64,000 bases of DNA from Tolumonas sp008015085 (GTDB lineage: Bacteria; Pseudomonadota; Gammaproteobacteria; Enterobacterales; Aeromonadaceae): contig JAJUJX010000007.1 of NCBI GenBank assembly GCA_029265125.1, positions 91,598 through 155,597 of the forward strand, read 5' to 3'. The translations under genes and the position numbers were made by a program. A model generated the notes under the pieces. It was not told the origin of the DNA. It searched no databases and saw only the letters and a list, made by a program, of their open reading frames with translations. This document shows positions 17,183 through 25,096 of the stretch, piece by piece. Positions within the stretch are counted from its first letter, which is position 1, and each line of letters starts with the position of its first letter.

Positions 17183-18409
17183 ATGACCTCTTTTGATGTG
17201 CAACGGGTGCGGGAGCAATTTCCTATCCTGCAGCAAAAAATCAATGGTTATCCACTGGTTTATCTTGATAGTGCAGCAACGGCGCAGAAGCCGGAATGTG
17301 TATTACAAACAATGCTGGATTTTTACCGGACGGATAATGCCAATGTGCATCGCAGCGCTCATACGCTGGCCTCGCGGGCGACGCTGAAATTTGAGCAGGC
17401 CCGCCAGCAGGTGGCCGATTTTTTGCGTGCCCGTTATAGCGATGAAATTATCTGGACCAGAGGCACCACCGAAGCCATTAATCTGGTTGCCCAGACATGG
17501 GGGGCACAGACTCTGCGACCCGGCGACGAGATCCTTGTATCAGCCATGGAGCATCATGCCAATCTGGTTACCTGGCAGCAAATGGCTAAACAAACCGGGG
17601 CTCAGCTGCGCATCATTCCATTACGGGTTACCGGCGACCTGGATATGCAGGCGTACCAGAATATGTTGTCTGAAAATACACGGATGGTAGCTGTCACGCA
17701 TGTATCTAATGTACTGGGTACGGTTAATCCGGTTGAAGATATTGTCCGTAAAGCCAAAGTAGTGGGTGCGGTAACGCTGATTGACGGTGCTCAGGCTGTC
17801 GCACACAGCCCGGTTGATGTGCAACGTATTGACTGTGATTTCTATGCCTTTTCGGGACATAAAGTTTACGGCCCGACCGGTATCGGAGTGCTGTATGGAC
17901 GACAAGACATACTGACTCAGCTGCCGCCCTGGCAATATGGCGGCGAAATGATTCGTAAAGTGACATTTGCAGAAACAGAATTTAATCCGCCTCCATTACG
18001 TTTTGAAGCCGGAACCCCCGCAATTGCTGAAATTCTGGGGTTGGCTTCAGCGCTGGATTTTCTGAAGAAACAACAGGCTGCGGGAGCCGAAGAATTTCAG
18101 CAGACACTGTTGCAGTATCTGGTGACTGAATTACATAAGCTGGATGGCGTTTCGGTTATCGGTCAACCAGAGCGGCGTCAGGGAGTAGTATCAGTCGTAT
18201 TTACTCAGGCTCATCATCACGATGTCTGTCATTTACTCGATGCACAGGGCATTGCCGTGCGTAGCGGACATCACTGTGCGATGCCGTTGCTGGAAAGTCT
18301 GTGTCTGACGGGAACATTACGCATTTCATTGGGTATCTATAATACCAAAGAAGACATTGATTATTGTCTGATGGCATTACGTCAGGCGTTGGAGCTACTA
18401 AATGACTGA
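17183..18409 (+). CDS. csdA: Cysteine desulfurase CsdA (SufS-like, class II)
   Basis: This PLP enzyme of 408 residues from ATG 17183 takes sulfur from cysteine and passes it on as a persulfide. The PLP lysine is in S-G-H-K-V-Y-G-P-T-G near residue 225. The active cysteine is in R-S-G-H-H-C-A-M-P near 365. The start S-F-D-V-Q-R-V-R-E-Q-F-P-I-L aligns with family starts, so I reject GTG 17168. It overlaps its acceptor gene csdE by 8 bases. With csdE and the nearby tcdA the set resembles the E. coli csdA-csdE-csdL group, which favours CsdA over SufS. Confidence 0.9.
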   Translation: MTSFDVQRVREQFPILQQKINGYPLVYLDSAATAQKPECVLQTMLDFYRTDNANVHRSAHTLASRATLKFEQARQQVADFLRARYSDEIIWTRGTTEAINLVAQTWGAQTLRPGDEILVSAMEHHANLVTWQQMAKQTGAQLRIIPLRVTGDLDMQAYQNMLSENTRMVAVTHVSNVLGTVNPVEDIVRKAKVVGAVTLIDGAQAVAHSPVDVQRIDCDFYAFSGHKVYGPTGIGVLYGRQDILTQLPPWQYGGEMIRKVTFAETEFNPPPLRFEAGTPAIAEILGLASALDFLKKQQAAGAEEFQQTLLQYLVTELHKLDGVSVIGQPERRQGVVSVVFTQAHHHDVCHLLDAQGIAVRSGHHCAMPLLESLCLTGTLRISLGIYNTKEDIDYCLMALRQALELLND

Positions 18410-18860
18410 ATGGGCTGATTTTACTCTTGGCTACCCGGTAGGTGCAGGAACAGATCTGGATGAGAGTCATGTTCTGCAGATCATGAGTCATGCCAGAAGC
18501 TGGGAAGAGCGGTACCGGCAGTTGCTTTTACTGACCAAACAGGTTCCGTCTGTTCCTGAAAGCTGGCGTCATTCGGAAAATGAGGTCAGTGGTTGTGAGA
18601 GTCGGGTCTGGCTGCTACTCTATAAAGACAATGAGGGTAAATGTCATTTTGCTGTGGACAGTGACTCCCGCATAGTAAAAGCGTTGTTGATCACAATTTT
18701 AGCTGCAATTAATCATCAATCAGCTGACAAGATCCAACGGATCCAAGTAGTATCGTATTTAGATAAGTTGGGTTTTACTCAACATCTGTCTCCATCAAGG
18801 ACGAATGGATTACTGGCTGCATGGAAAATAATGAATGATTTTTGTGCATCTTTTGCATAG
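18402..18860 (+). CDS. csdE: Sulfur acceptor CsdE (SufE family)
   Basis: This 152-residue SufE-fold protein has the acceptor cysteine in V-S-G-C-E-S-R-V-W-L near residue 66. It takes the persulfide from CsdA and stimulates the desulfurase. In E. coli the pair supports TcdA-dependent formation of the cyclic form of t6A in tRNA. The reading frame overlaps csdA by 8 bases, so translation is coupled. The N-terminus carries about 20 more residues than the core SufE domain. The domain begins near the L-D-E-S-H-V segment. Confidence 0.88.
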   Translation: MTEWADFTLGYPVGAGTDLDESHVLQIMSHARSWEERYRQLLLLTKQVPSVPESWRHSENEVSGCESRVWLLLYKDNEGKCHFAVDSDSRIVKALLITILAAINHQSADKIQRIQVVSYLDKLGFTQHLSPSRTNGLLAAWKIMNDFCASFA

Positions 18861-18932
18861 AATAGAAGCTGAGAGCATATTAATCGGGATATGACGAGTT
18901 TAATCACCTAAGAACCGAGGTGGAGGAATCGC

Positions 18933-19604
18933 ATGCTAGACGGACTACCTGCCGTACTTAATAAGGCATCCTTAAGATTTGTGGCGCAGCCCATTTTTCG
19001 TCAGAAAGGTGAGTTGTATGGTCATGAAATGATGTTGTTGCATAAACAACATAAAGATCCTGCCATGTTTATGAAAATCGTAAACCATATGGGTTTACGC
19101 CAGAATCTCGATCTGGAAGTTTGTCGGATGGCTGAGCCGGTATTACGGACTCACAACCTGAATGGCTGCTGCTGTATCGATTTATTTTCAGACTCATTGC
19201 AGGAAGAAGAAGTTATTGAGGCTTTGCTGATGCTGGCTGACCCAAGTGCTAATCGCTGGGTAATGGTCAATGTGATGCAGCTGGACTCCAATAATAAGCA
19301 GTCAAATCTGGCTGAAATCATCGCTGATTTGCGTCAATGTGGTGTACGCTTCTGCTTTGATGTTAAGTTGCTGATGCAAATTACTGCAATGTCTTTACCA
19401 GTTGATATGCTGCGTATGGATATCCGTCATGTTCCCGAAGATCAGTGGGGCCGCTGGATTTCTTTCGCAGAAAGTAACTGTGTTCCAATGTTGGCTGCCG
19501 GTGTTGATGATGAAAACCACCGTGAAACATTATGCCAACTTGGTATTGATTTCCTGCAGGGTAAAATCTTTGCTGAAATGGTTCTGCTAAATCAGAACAC
19601 ATAA
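18933..19604 (+). CDS. Degenerate EAL-domain protein (predicted non-catalytic)
   Basis: This 223-residue protein covers one EAL fold and nothing else. The fold is visible from F-V-A-Q-P-I-F near residue 16, G-H-E-M-M-L-L near 30 (E-M-M in place of E-A-L), and D-M-L-R-M-D-I, A-A-G-V-D and F-L-Q-G-K-I-F-A later. The E-N-x-T-E and D-D-F-G-T-G metal-binding motifs are replaced (C-I-D-L-F-S-D, F-C-F-D-V-K-L-L). Cyclic-di-GMP hydrolysis is therefore unlikely. Such stand-alone inactive EAL proteins, for example YdiV, act by binding proteins. A GGTGGAGG ribosome-binding site precedes it. It lies 73 bases after csdE and ends at a strong terminator. Confidence 0.8.
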   Translation: MLDGLPAVLNKASLRFVAQPIFRQKGELYGHEMMLLHKQHKDPAMFMKIVNHMGLRQNLDLEVCRMAEPVLRTHNLNGCCCIDLFSDSLQEEEVIEALLMLADPSANRWVMVNVMQLDSNNKQSNLAEIIADLRQCGVRFCFDVKLLMQITAMSLPVDMLRMDIRHVPEDQWGRWISFAESNCVPMLAAGVDDENHRETLCQLGIDFLQGKIFAEMVLLNQNT

Positions 19605-19632
19605 TTGATATTACTAGCGTGCGGTTCAGAAG

Positions 19633-19665
19633 AACCACAAAGACTTGAAGCCGGTCTTTGTGGTT
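19633..19665. terminator. Terminator between EAL-like gene and tcdA
   Basis: A perfect 12-bp stem (19633-19644 with 19654-19665) is followed by TTTTTATTTT on the + strand. It sits between convergent stops and mainly serves the EAL-like gene. Confidence 0.9.
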
Positions 19666-19667
19666 TT

Positions 19668-20447
19668 TTATTTTGTGGCTAACTTTTTTAGCACATAAGA
19701 GACAGCAACAAAGCCAAATGTGGCTGTCACTACAGTCGTAGCACCAAATCCTGAAGCGCAATCCATCTTCATATTTCCGTCACTATTGGCTTTCGCGCTG
19801 CATGTTCCGCCTGCGCCGTCAGGGTAAGTCAGCTGTTCAGTTGAATAGACACACGGAATACCAAATTTTTTCTTTGGGTCACGGGAAAAGTCAAATTTAC
19901 GACGTAGGTCAGCACGAACTTTGGCTGCCAGTGGATCTTGCGTGGTTTTGGCCAGATCGGTAATGGTGATCTTTGTTGGATCCATCTGTCCGCCAGCCCC
20001 ACCGGTTGTGATCAACGGGATCTTCTGCCGTTTACAATAGGCCAGTAAGGCCACTTTAGCGCGCAGGCTGTCGATAGCATCCACCACAAAATCAAATCGA
20101 TTATTCACATACTCTTGCAGATTTTCTTCAGTGATAAAATCGTCAATGATGTGTATCTGGCAATCAGGGTTGATCAGCCGGATCCGTTCAGCCATGACTT
20201 CCGTTTTTAATTTGCCAACATTACCTTGCAGTGCATGGATCTGGCGGTTGGTGTTGGTGACACACACATCATCCATATCTATCAGCGTCAGCTGACCGAT
20301 GCCGGAGCGGGCCAGTGCTTCTGCTGCCCATGAGCCGACCCCGCCAATGCCAATGACGCAAATGTGACTTTGCTGAAAACACTGAAGTGCTTTTTCACCG
20401 TATAAACGGGCTATACCACCAAAACGCTGAGAATTGTCTGACTGCAT
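19668..20447 (-). CDS. tcdA: tRNA threonylcarbamoyladenosine dehydratase TcdA (CsdL)
   Basis: This 259-residue E1-like (ThiF/MoeB) enzyme has the nucleotide-binding motif G-I-G-G-V-G-S-W-A-A-E-A near residue 33. The family segment T-L-I-D-M-D-D-V-C-V-T-N-T-N-R-Q follows. It uses ATP to dehydrate t6A37 in ANN-decoding tRNAs to the cyclic form ct6A. In E. coli it works with CsdA/CsdE sulfur transfer and is encoded beside them. Here it is convergent to csdA-csdE with the EAL-like gene between. Length and start match TcdA. Confidence 0.93.
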   Translation of the reverse strand: MQSDNSQRFGGIARLYGEKALQCFQQSHICVIGIGGVGSWAAEALARSGIGQLTLIDMDDVCVTNTNRQIHALQGNVGKLKTEVMAERIRLINPDCQIHIIDDFITEENLQEYVNNRFDFVVDAIDSLRAKVALLAYCKRQKIPLITTGGAGGQMDPTKITITDLAKTTQDPLAAKVRADLRRKFDFSRDPKKKFGIPCVYSTEQLTYPDGAGGTCSAKANSDGNMKMDCASGFGATTVVTATFGFVAVSYVLKKLATK

Positions 20448-20654
20448 GGCTAAACGTTCACATTCATATGAGATTTTAAGGATTATATCAGCTTTCCGGA
20501 TTAAGCTAACGGTTCGCTATATATCGGTGTTTGTGCTTTTTGTTACATATCAATGGCTGTTGGCTATTCAGTCATAGGGCCTGATCAGGCAAAATAGCAG
20601 AATCTATGCCCTTAAGTTGTCTGGGCACCTATCCAGAAGTATCAGGAACAAAAC

Positions 20655-21428
20655 ATGACCTGTGAGAACGCTGACATGGTTAAACACCAACCGGCTGTTA
20701 CCGTTGTTATCCCCGCTAAAAATGAAGCTGAAAATATCCGTCCGTTGATCAATGAGATCCGGACCGCGATGGATGATATCTTTGATTATGAATTGATTTA
20801 TGTGGACGACGGCAGTACGGATGAGACATTTAATATCCTGAAGAACATTCGGGAAGAAGGATTTAACCGTTTGAAAGTGATTCGTCATCAGCAATCGGTT
20901 GGTCAAAGTTTCTCTGTGCTGAACGGTGCCCGCAATGGCAAAGGCGAATGGCTGGTGGTGCTGGATGCTGATGGACAAAATGATCCGGCAGATATTCCGG
21001 GCATGCTGAAAACTCTGCAGGCTGCCTATGCGGCTGATCCCAAAAAGGTGGGGATCATCGGGCATCGGGTGACACGTCGTGATGACTGGGTAAAACGTCT
21101 TTCCTCTAAACTGGCTAATGGATTCCGTGACTGGATGCTGAAAGACGGTATCCCGGATACGGGGTGTGGTCTGAAGGCGACACGCCGCGAATGGTATGTG
21201 CAGTTGCCTGCCTTTAACCATATGCACCGCTATGTACCTGCTCTGATCCAGAGTATGGGCGGTGAGATGCTGGTGCATCCGGTCAATCATCGTCCTCGTA
21301 TGGCCGGTGTTTCTAACTATGGTGTCTGGAATCGGCTTTGGGTTGGATTAGTCGATGTGTTTGGTGTCCGCTGGTTACAACATCGGGCTAAACGTATTGT
21401 GATCCGGGAGATCCTCAATGGCGATTGA
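20655..21428 (+). CDS. GT2 glycosyltransferase, polyprenyl-phosphate sugar synthase type
   Basis: This 257-residue GT-A enzyme has V-V-I-P-A-K-N-E-A-E-N-I near residue 17, Y-V-D-D-G-S-T-D-E-T near 50 and the metal motif V-L-D-A-D-G-Q near 100. It resembles DPM1/ArnC/RgtE-type enzymes that load a sugar onto a polyprenyl phosphate. It lacks the C-terminal membrane helices of ArnC. AGGA lies 7 bases before the ATG. The gene overlaps the LAB_N gene by 11 bases and heads a four-gene operon with a GT-C transferase and a nucleotide-sugar epimerase. The donor sugar is inferred only from that context. Confidence 0.85.
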   Translation: MTCENADMVKHQPAVTVVIPAKNEAENIRPLINEIRTAMDDIFDYELIYVDDGSTDETFNILKNIREEGFNRLKVIRHQQSVGQSFSVLNGARNGKGEWLVVLDADGQNDPADIPGMLKTLQAAYAADPKKVGIIGHRVTRRDDWVKRLSSKLANGFRDWMLKDGIPDTGCGLKATRREWYVQLPAFNHMHRYVPALIQSMGGEMLVHPVNHRPRMAGVSNYGVWNRLWVGLVDVFGVRWLQHRAKRIVIREILNGD

Positions 21429-21759
21429 GTGGCTGGATCTACCTATTGCCTGGCTGGAATGGACCGGAATTCATATTACTGGCTGGAAACTCATTGGCTA
21501 TACTGGGGCGCTGATGTTTGGTGGCCGCTGGCTGGTGCAGTTTGTTGCGTCTAAACGAGCCGGTAAGCCTGTGATCCCTCGCTTGTTCTGGTATATGAGC
21601 GTGGGCGGTAGCCTGATGACACTGAGTTATTTTATGTTTTCTGCCAAACAGGATTCGGTTGGCGTACTACAGAATATATTTCCGGCCTTTACTGCGCTGT
21701 ATAGTCTTTGGCTCGATATTAAACATCGTGGCTGGCACCGTGATAAAGCTTCACATTAA
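21418..21759 (+). CDS. LAB_N (lipid A biosynthesis N-terminal) domain membrane protein
   Basis: This 113-residue protein has about three membrane segments. The LAB_N signature is present: G-A-L-M-F-G-G-R-W-L-V-Q-F, P-x-x-F-W-Y-M-S-x-G-G-S-L and Q-N-I-F-P-A-F-T-A-L-Y. The domain is named from the N-terminus of some LpxB proteins. As a stand-alone protein it commonly sits between polyprenyl-phosphate glycosyltransferases and ArnT-like enzymes, as here. Its role is unproven. It could be a small transporter or flippase for the lipid-linked sugar. It overlaps the upstream gene by 11 bases. Confidence 0.85.
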   Translation: MAIEWLDLPIAWLEWTGIHITGWKLIGYTGALMFGGRWLVQFVASKRAGKPVIPRLFWYMSVGGSLMTLSYFMFSAKQDSVGVLQNIFPAFTALYSLWLDIKHRGWHRDKASH

Positions 21760-21786
21760 CGGTAAGGCTTCATTTCAGGACTCGTT

Positions 21787-23502
21787 ATGTTAACTGATCG
21801 TAATGTGCTGCAGGGCTGGCAGAGTGATCGGCTCAATTTATTATTTTTACTGAGTTTAGGATTGCTGGTGCTGGGTGCCGGACTTGGCTTGCGCGATCCG
21901 TGGCCAGCCGATGAGCCGCGCTTTGCTCTGGTGGCAAAGCAGATGGTGGAATCAGGACAATGGCTGTTTCCATTCCGGGGTGGCGAAATCTATCCTGATA
22001 AGCCGCCCATGTTTATGTGGGGCATTGCGCTGGGTTATCTGATTACCGGCTCCATGCGTGTTGCTTTTCTGTTGCCGTCGTTGCTGGCCGGGCTTGGATG
22101 TATTGCGCTGATTTATGATATTGCCCGCCGTATCTGGGATCGAGCCACTGCATTTCGGGCAGGACTGTTTCTGCTGTTCACAGTCCAATTTACGGTGCAG
22201 GCTAAACAAGCGCAAATTGATGAACTGGTGACGTTTTTTATCACGCTAGGCTGCTACGGCTTTTTGCGTTTCTTGTTGTGTAATGGCGGTTGGCGTTGGT
22301 ATTACCTGGGCTGGTTTGCTGCTGGTTTAGGCATTATTACCAAAGGTGTGGGTATTATTGCCGCTCTGGTTTTGCTGCCGGCGCTTTGGACTCATCGTGA
22401 TCAGATAAAACAGGCGACCAAAGCGCAGTGGCTGAAAGGGCTGATGGGACCGCTGTTTTTATTGCTGGCCTGTGCTTTGTGGGTTGTGCCGATGGTATTG
22501 GCCGTACAGCAGCACCCACTTCCTGAGTTTTTGGCCTACCGCAATAATATCTTATTCCGTCAAACGGTGACCCGTTATGCCAATGCCTGGCACCATATCA
22601 AACCCTTCTGGTTCTATTTGGTCAATGTGATCCCTTCGTTCTGGCTTCCTTGGTCATTATTGTTACCGTGGATGATATGGCAAACCAGGCGGGATGCTAA
22701 ACAGGGTGTGCGCCCCGTTATTCTGCTGGCCGGATATTTAGTACTGATCCTGCTGTTTTTTTCTGCATCAGCCGGAAAACGCGGTGTTTATATTACACCG
22801 GCGACTCCTGTACTGGCGTTATTGGTAGCATACTGGCTGCCTGAGTTGCTGAAACGAGTATGGCCATCCCGCTTACTTGGTGGATTAGGCTGGCTGCTGA
22901 GTGGATTATTCCTGTGTGCAGGGGTAGTGCTTCTGCTGAAACCTGAGCTGGTCGATAAGCTTGGTGATATGGATTCACCGGTGATACTGGCGTTATCACT
23001 GGGAGTGCTTGGGTTGCTTGCCTGCTGGCTTTTACGCAGACAGCCGCTATCAGCTGTTCTGACAGTGCTCACTATCCTGTGGCTGCATTATGGCTTCTGG
23101 TCGTATCCATTAATGAATCATTTGCGCACGCCTCAGCAGATCATGCAAGACGCAGGCAGACGACTGGCACCGCAGGATGAACTGTTGCTAACGAATTTCC
23201 GTGAGCAATTCCTGTTATTTGCGGAGCGCCCGCTGTATCACTTCGCGTACTTGCAAGCGGATGAGCCTCAGCCAAAAGATGCAGCGGTCTGGTTGCAAAC
23301 CTCGCCAAACCGTTGGGTGCTGGGGCCTGGCGATAAGCTGAGTCAATGTTTCCGAACAGAGCGGGGCATTAATCTGGGGTGGCGGCATGGCGAGGAGTGG
23401 TTCCTGTTCCGGGCTGATGCCATATTGCCGGCCTGCCAGAATGGACAAAGCTCTGGCGCTGAAATTTTTCACTATACCCCCAGACTGTTAATGGGAGAGT
23501 AA
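21787..23502 (+). CDS. ArnT-like GT-C glycosyltransferase (family 39/PMT_2)
   Basis: This 571-residue membrane protein has about 11-12 helices. The first periplasmic loop holds D-P-W-P-A-D-E-P-R-F-A near residue 37 (catalytic-type D-E) and Y-P-D-K-P-P-M near 68, both typical of ArnT and its relatives. These enzymes move a sugar from a polyprenyl phosphate to lipid A, core sugars or proteins on the periplasmic face. It lies 27 bases after the LAB_N gene and 2 bases before the epimerase. The acceptor is probably lipid A or the LPS core, inferred from the neighbours. There are no aminoarabinose (arnA/B) genes, so L-Ara4N is unlikely. Confidence 0.85.
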   Translation: MLTDRNVLQGWQSDRLNLLFLLSLGLLVLGAGLGLRDPWPADEPRFALVAKQMVESGQWLFPFRGGEIYPDKPPMFMWGIALGYLITGSMRVAFLLPSLLAGLGCIALIYDIARRIWDRATAFRAGLFLLFTVQFTVQAKQAQIDELVTFFITLGCYGFLRFLLCNGGWRWYYLGWFAAGLGIITKGVGIIAALVLLPALWTHRDQIKQATKAQWLKGLMGPLFLLLACALWVVPMVLAVQQHPLPEFLAYRNNILFRQTVTRYANAWHHIKPFWFYLVNVIPSFWLPWSLLLPWMIWQTRRDAKQGVRPVILLAGYLVLILLFFSASAGKRGVYITPATPVLALLVAYWLPELLKRVWPSRLLGGLGWLLSGLFLCAGVVLLLKPELVDKLGDMDSPVILALSLGVLGLLACWLLRRQPLSAVLTVLTILWLHYGFWSYPLMNHLRTPQQIMQDAGRRLAPQDELLLTNFREQFLLFAERPLYHFAYLQADEPQPKDAAVWLQTSPNRWVLGPGDKLSQCFRTERGINLGWRHGEEWFLFRADAILPACQNGQSSGAEIFHYTPRLLMGE

Positions 23503-23504
23503 GA

Positions 23505-24512
23505 ATGCATTATCTGGTGACCGGCGTGGCCGGTTTTATTGGTTTTCATGTGGCAGAGCGACTGTTGGCTGCCGGACATCAGGTCACAGGTCTGGATAAT
23601 CTGAACGATTATTACGATGTGAACCTGAAACTGAGCCGTCTGGCTTTATTACAGGCAAAACCAGCATTTAATTTTGTTCAGGGCGACCTGGCGGATCGTT
23701 CTTTAGTCGCGTCTTTATTTGCTCAAGAGCAATTTCAGCGCGTGATCCACCTGGGGGCTCAGGCAGGTGTGCGCTATTCGCTGGAAAATCCACATGCCTA
23801 TGCAGATGCGAACCTCGTGGGACATCTGAATATTCTGGAAGGCTGTCGCCAACAGAAAATTGAACATTTATTGTATGCATCATCCAGCTCTGTCTATGGG
23901 CTGAATCGTAAAACACCATTCTCCACCGATGATTCGGGGGATCATCCGGTGTCCTTGTATGCGGCGACCAAAAAAGCCAATGAGTTGATGAGCCACAGTT
24001 ATGCGCATCTGTATGGTTTGCCTTGTACTGGCTTGCGTTTCTTTACGGTATACGGCCCGTGGGGGCGTCCAGATATGGCGCTGTTTAAATTTACCAAATC
24101 GATTCTGGCCGGGCAGCCGATCGATGTGTATAACTTCGGTGAAATGAAGCGTGATTTCACCTTTATTGATGATATTGCGGAAGCCATTATTCGTCTGGCG
24201 GATGTGATCCCGCAGCCCAATGCGACATGGACGGTGGAATCGGGATCACCGGCAGAAAGCTCTGCGCCATATCGCGTTTATAACATTGGTAACAGTCAGC
24301 CGGTTGAATTGAAAACCTTCATTCATGAGCTGGAAAAAGCACTGGGTGTACCGGCACAGATGAATTTGTTGCCATTACAACCCGGCGATGTACTGGAAAC
24401 CAGCGCAGATACTTCCGCACTGGAGGCTGTGATTGGCTTCAAACCGCAAACCCCGCTGGCGCAGGGGCTGGGGCAGTTTGTTCGCTGGTATCGAGCGTTT
24501 TACTCTGTCTGA
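23505..24512 (+). CDS. NAD-dependent epimerase, UDP-glucuronate 4-epimerase type
   Basis: This 335-residue extended SDR has the Rossmann motif G-V-A-G-F-I-G near residue 7. The catalytic set is S-S-S-S-V-Y-G near 127 and Y-A-A-T-K-K near 152. Family markers are the early L-D-N-L-N-D-Y-Y-D-V-N-L-K and G-P-W-G-R-P-D-M-A. Those markers fit the CapI/LpsL group, which converts UDP-glucuronate to UDP-galacturonate. It is the last gene of the operon and could supply that operon's sugar donor. Its end overlaps the convergent pqiC stop by 13 bases. Confidence 0.87.
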   Translation: MHYLVTGVAGFIGFHVAERLLAAGHQVTGLDNLNDYYDVNLKLSRLALLQAKPAFNFVQGDLADRSLVASLFAQEQFQRVIHLGAQAGVRYSLENPHAYADANLVGHLNILEGCRQQKIEHLLYASSSSVYGLNRKTPFSTDDSGDHPVSLYAATKKANELMSHSYAHLYGLPCTGLRFFTVYGPWGRPDMALFKFTKSILAGQPIDVYNFGEMKRDFTFIDDIAEAIIRLADVIPQPNATWTVESGSPAESSAPYRVYNIGNSQPVELKTFIHELEKALGVPAQMNLLPLQPGDVLETSADTSALEAVIGFKPQTPLAQGLGQFVRWYRAFYSV

Positions 24513-25096
24513 TGTGTGGCCGCTGTTGTCAGCAGCGGCTTTAACTGTTGCACCATTTGCTGACTGGTATGCTGCCAGCCGTTACGAAGTTCCCGCACTA
24601 ATGCCGGATAGCCATCGGCAGACAGTGGATATTCCTGCTGGAATTGTCCGCTGTATTGCTGCTGATTGCGAATTAGTGTCCATTCTCCGCTGATCACTGC
24701 ATGACCATCCGCTTTACCATGGAATCCTCTGACTTTAACTTGTAGCTGAGCGAGAGATTGCCCGGCCGTTTGTCCATTTTGCCATTGCCAGTCAGGTAAT
24801 TGCTGCCGCAAATTCTGTAACAGCGTACGGGTCAGCTGTTTATCCAGCGCTTCGGCCCAACGATGCTGATTGGCAGTTGTCAGCTGCACATCATCCTGCT
24901 GGTACACAATACCGACACTATTAAGGTAATCCGCCAGTTCGACATCGGCAACAACGACCAGTGGCCGCTGAGAGGGTGCTATCGTGTTGGCCTGCGCATC
25001 AGGCAACGCAATAGCATAATAGTGTGGCGTACTGCTCTGGCTACAGGCGCAGAGAACGCCAGCCAGTAGACAAGTCAGAATTAATGGCAGCTTCAT
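24500..25096 (-). CDS. pqiC: PqiC outer-membrane lipoprotein
   Basis: This 198-residue protein has a lipoprotein signal peptide, with the likely lipidated residue Cys18 in V-L-C-A-C. An ABC-type transport auxiliary (DUF330) domain follows. PqiC is the outer-membrane end of the PqiABC lipid-transport bridge. Its ATG overlaps the pqiB stop by one base (TAATG). It runs into the convergent epimerase gene with a 13-base overlap and no spacer terminator. This favours read-through or mutual interference at the two 3' ends. Confidence 0.88.
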   Translation of the reverse strand: MKLPLILTCLLAGVLCACSQSSTPHYYAIALPDAQANTIAPSQRPLVVVADVELADYLNSVGIVYQQDDVQLTTANQHRWAEALDKQLTRTLLQNLRQQLPDWQWQNGQTAGQSLAQLQVKVRGFHGKADGHAVISGEWTLIRNQQQYSGQFQQEYPLSADGYPALVRELRNGWQHTSQQMVQQLKPLLTTAATHQTE

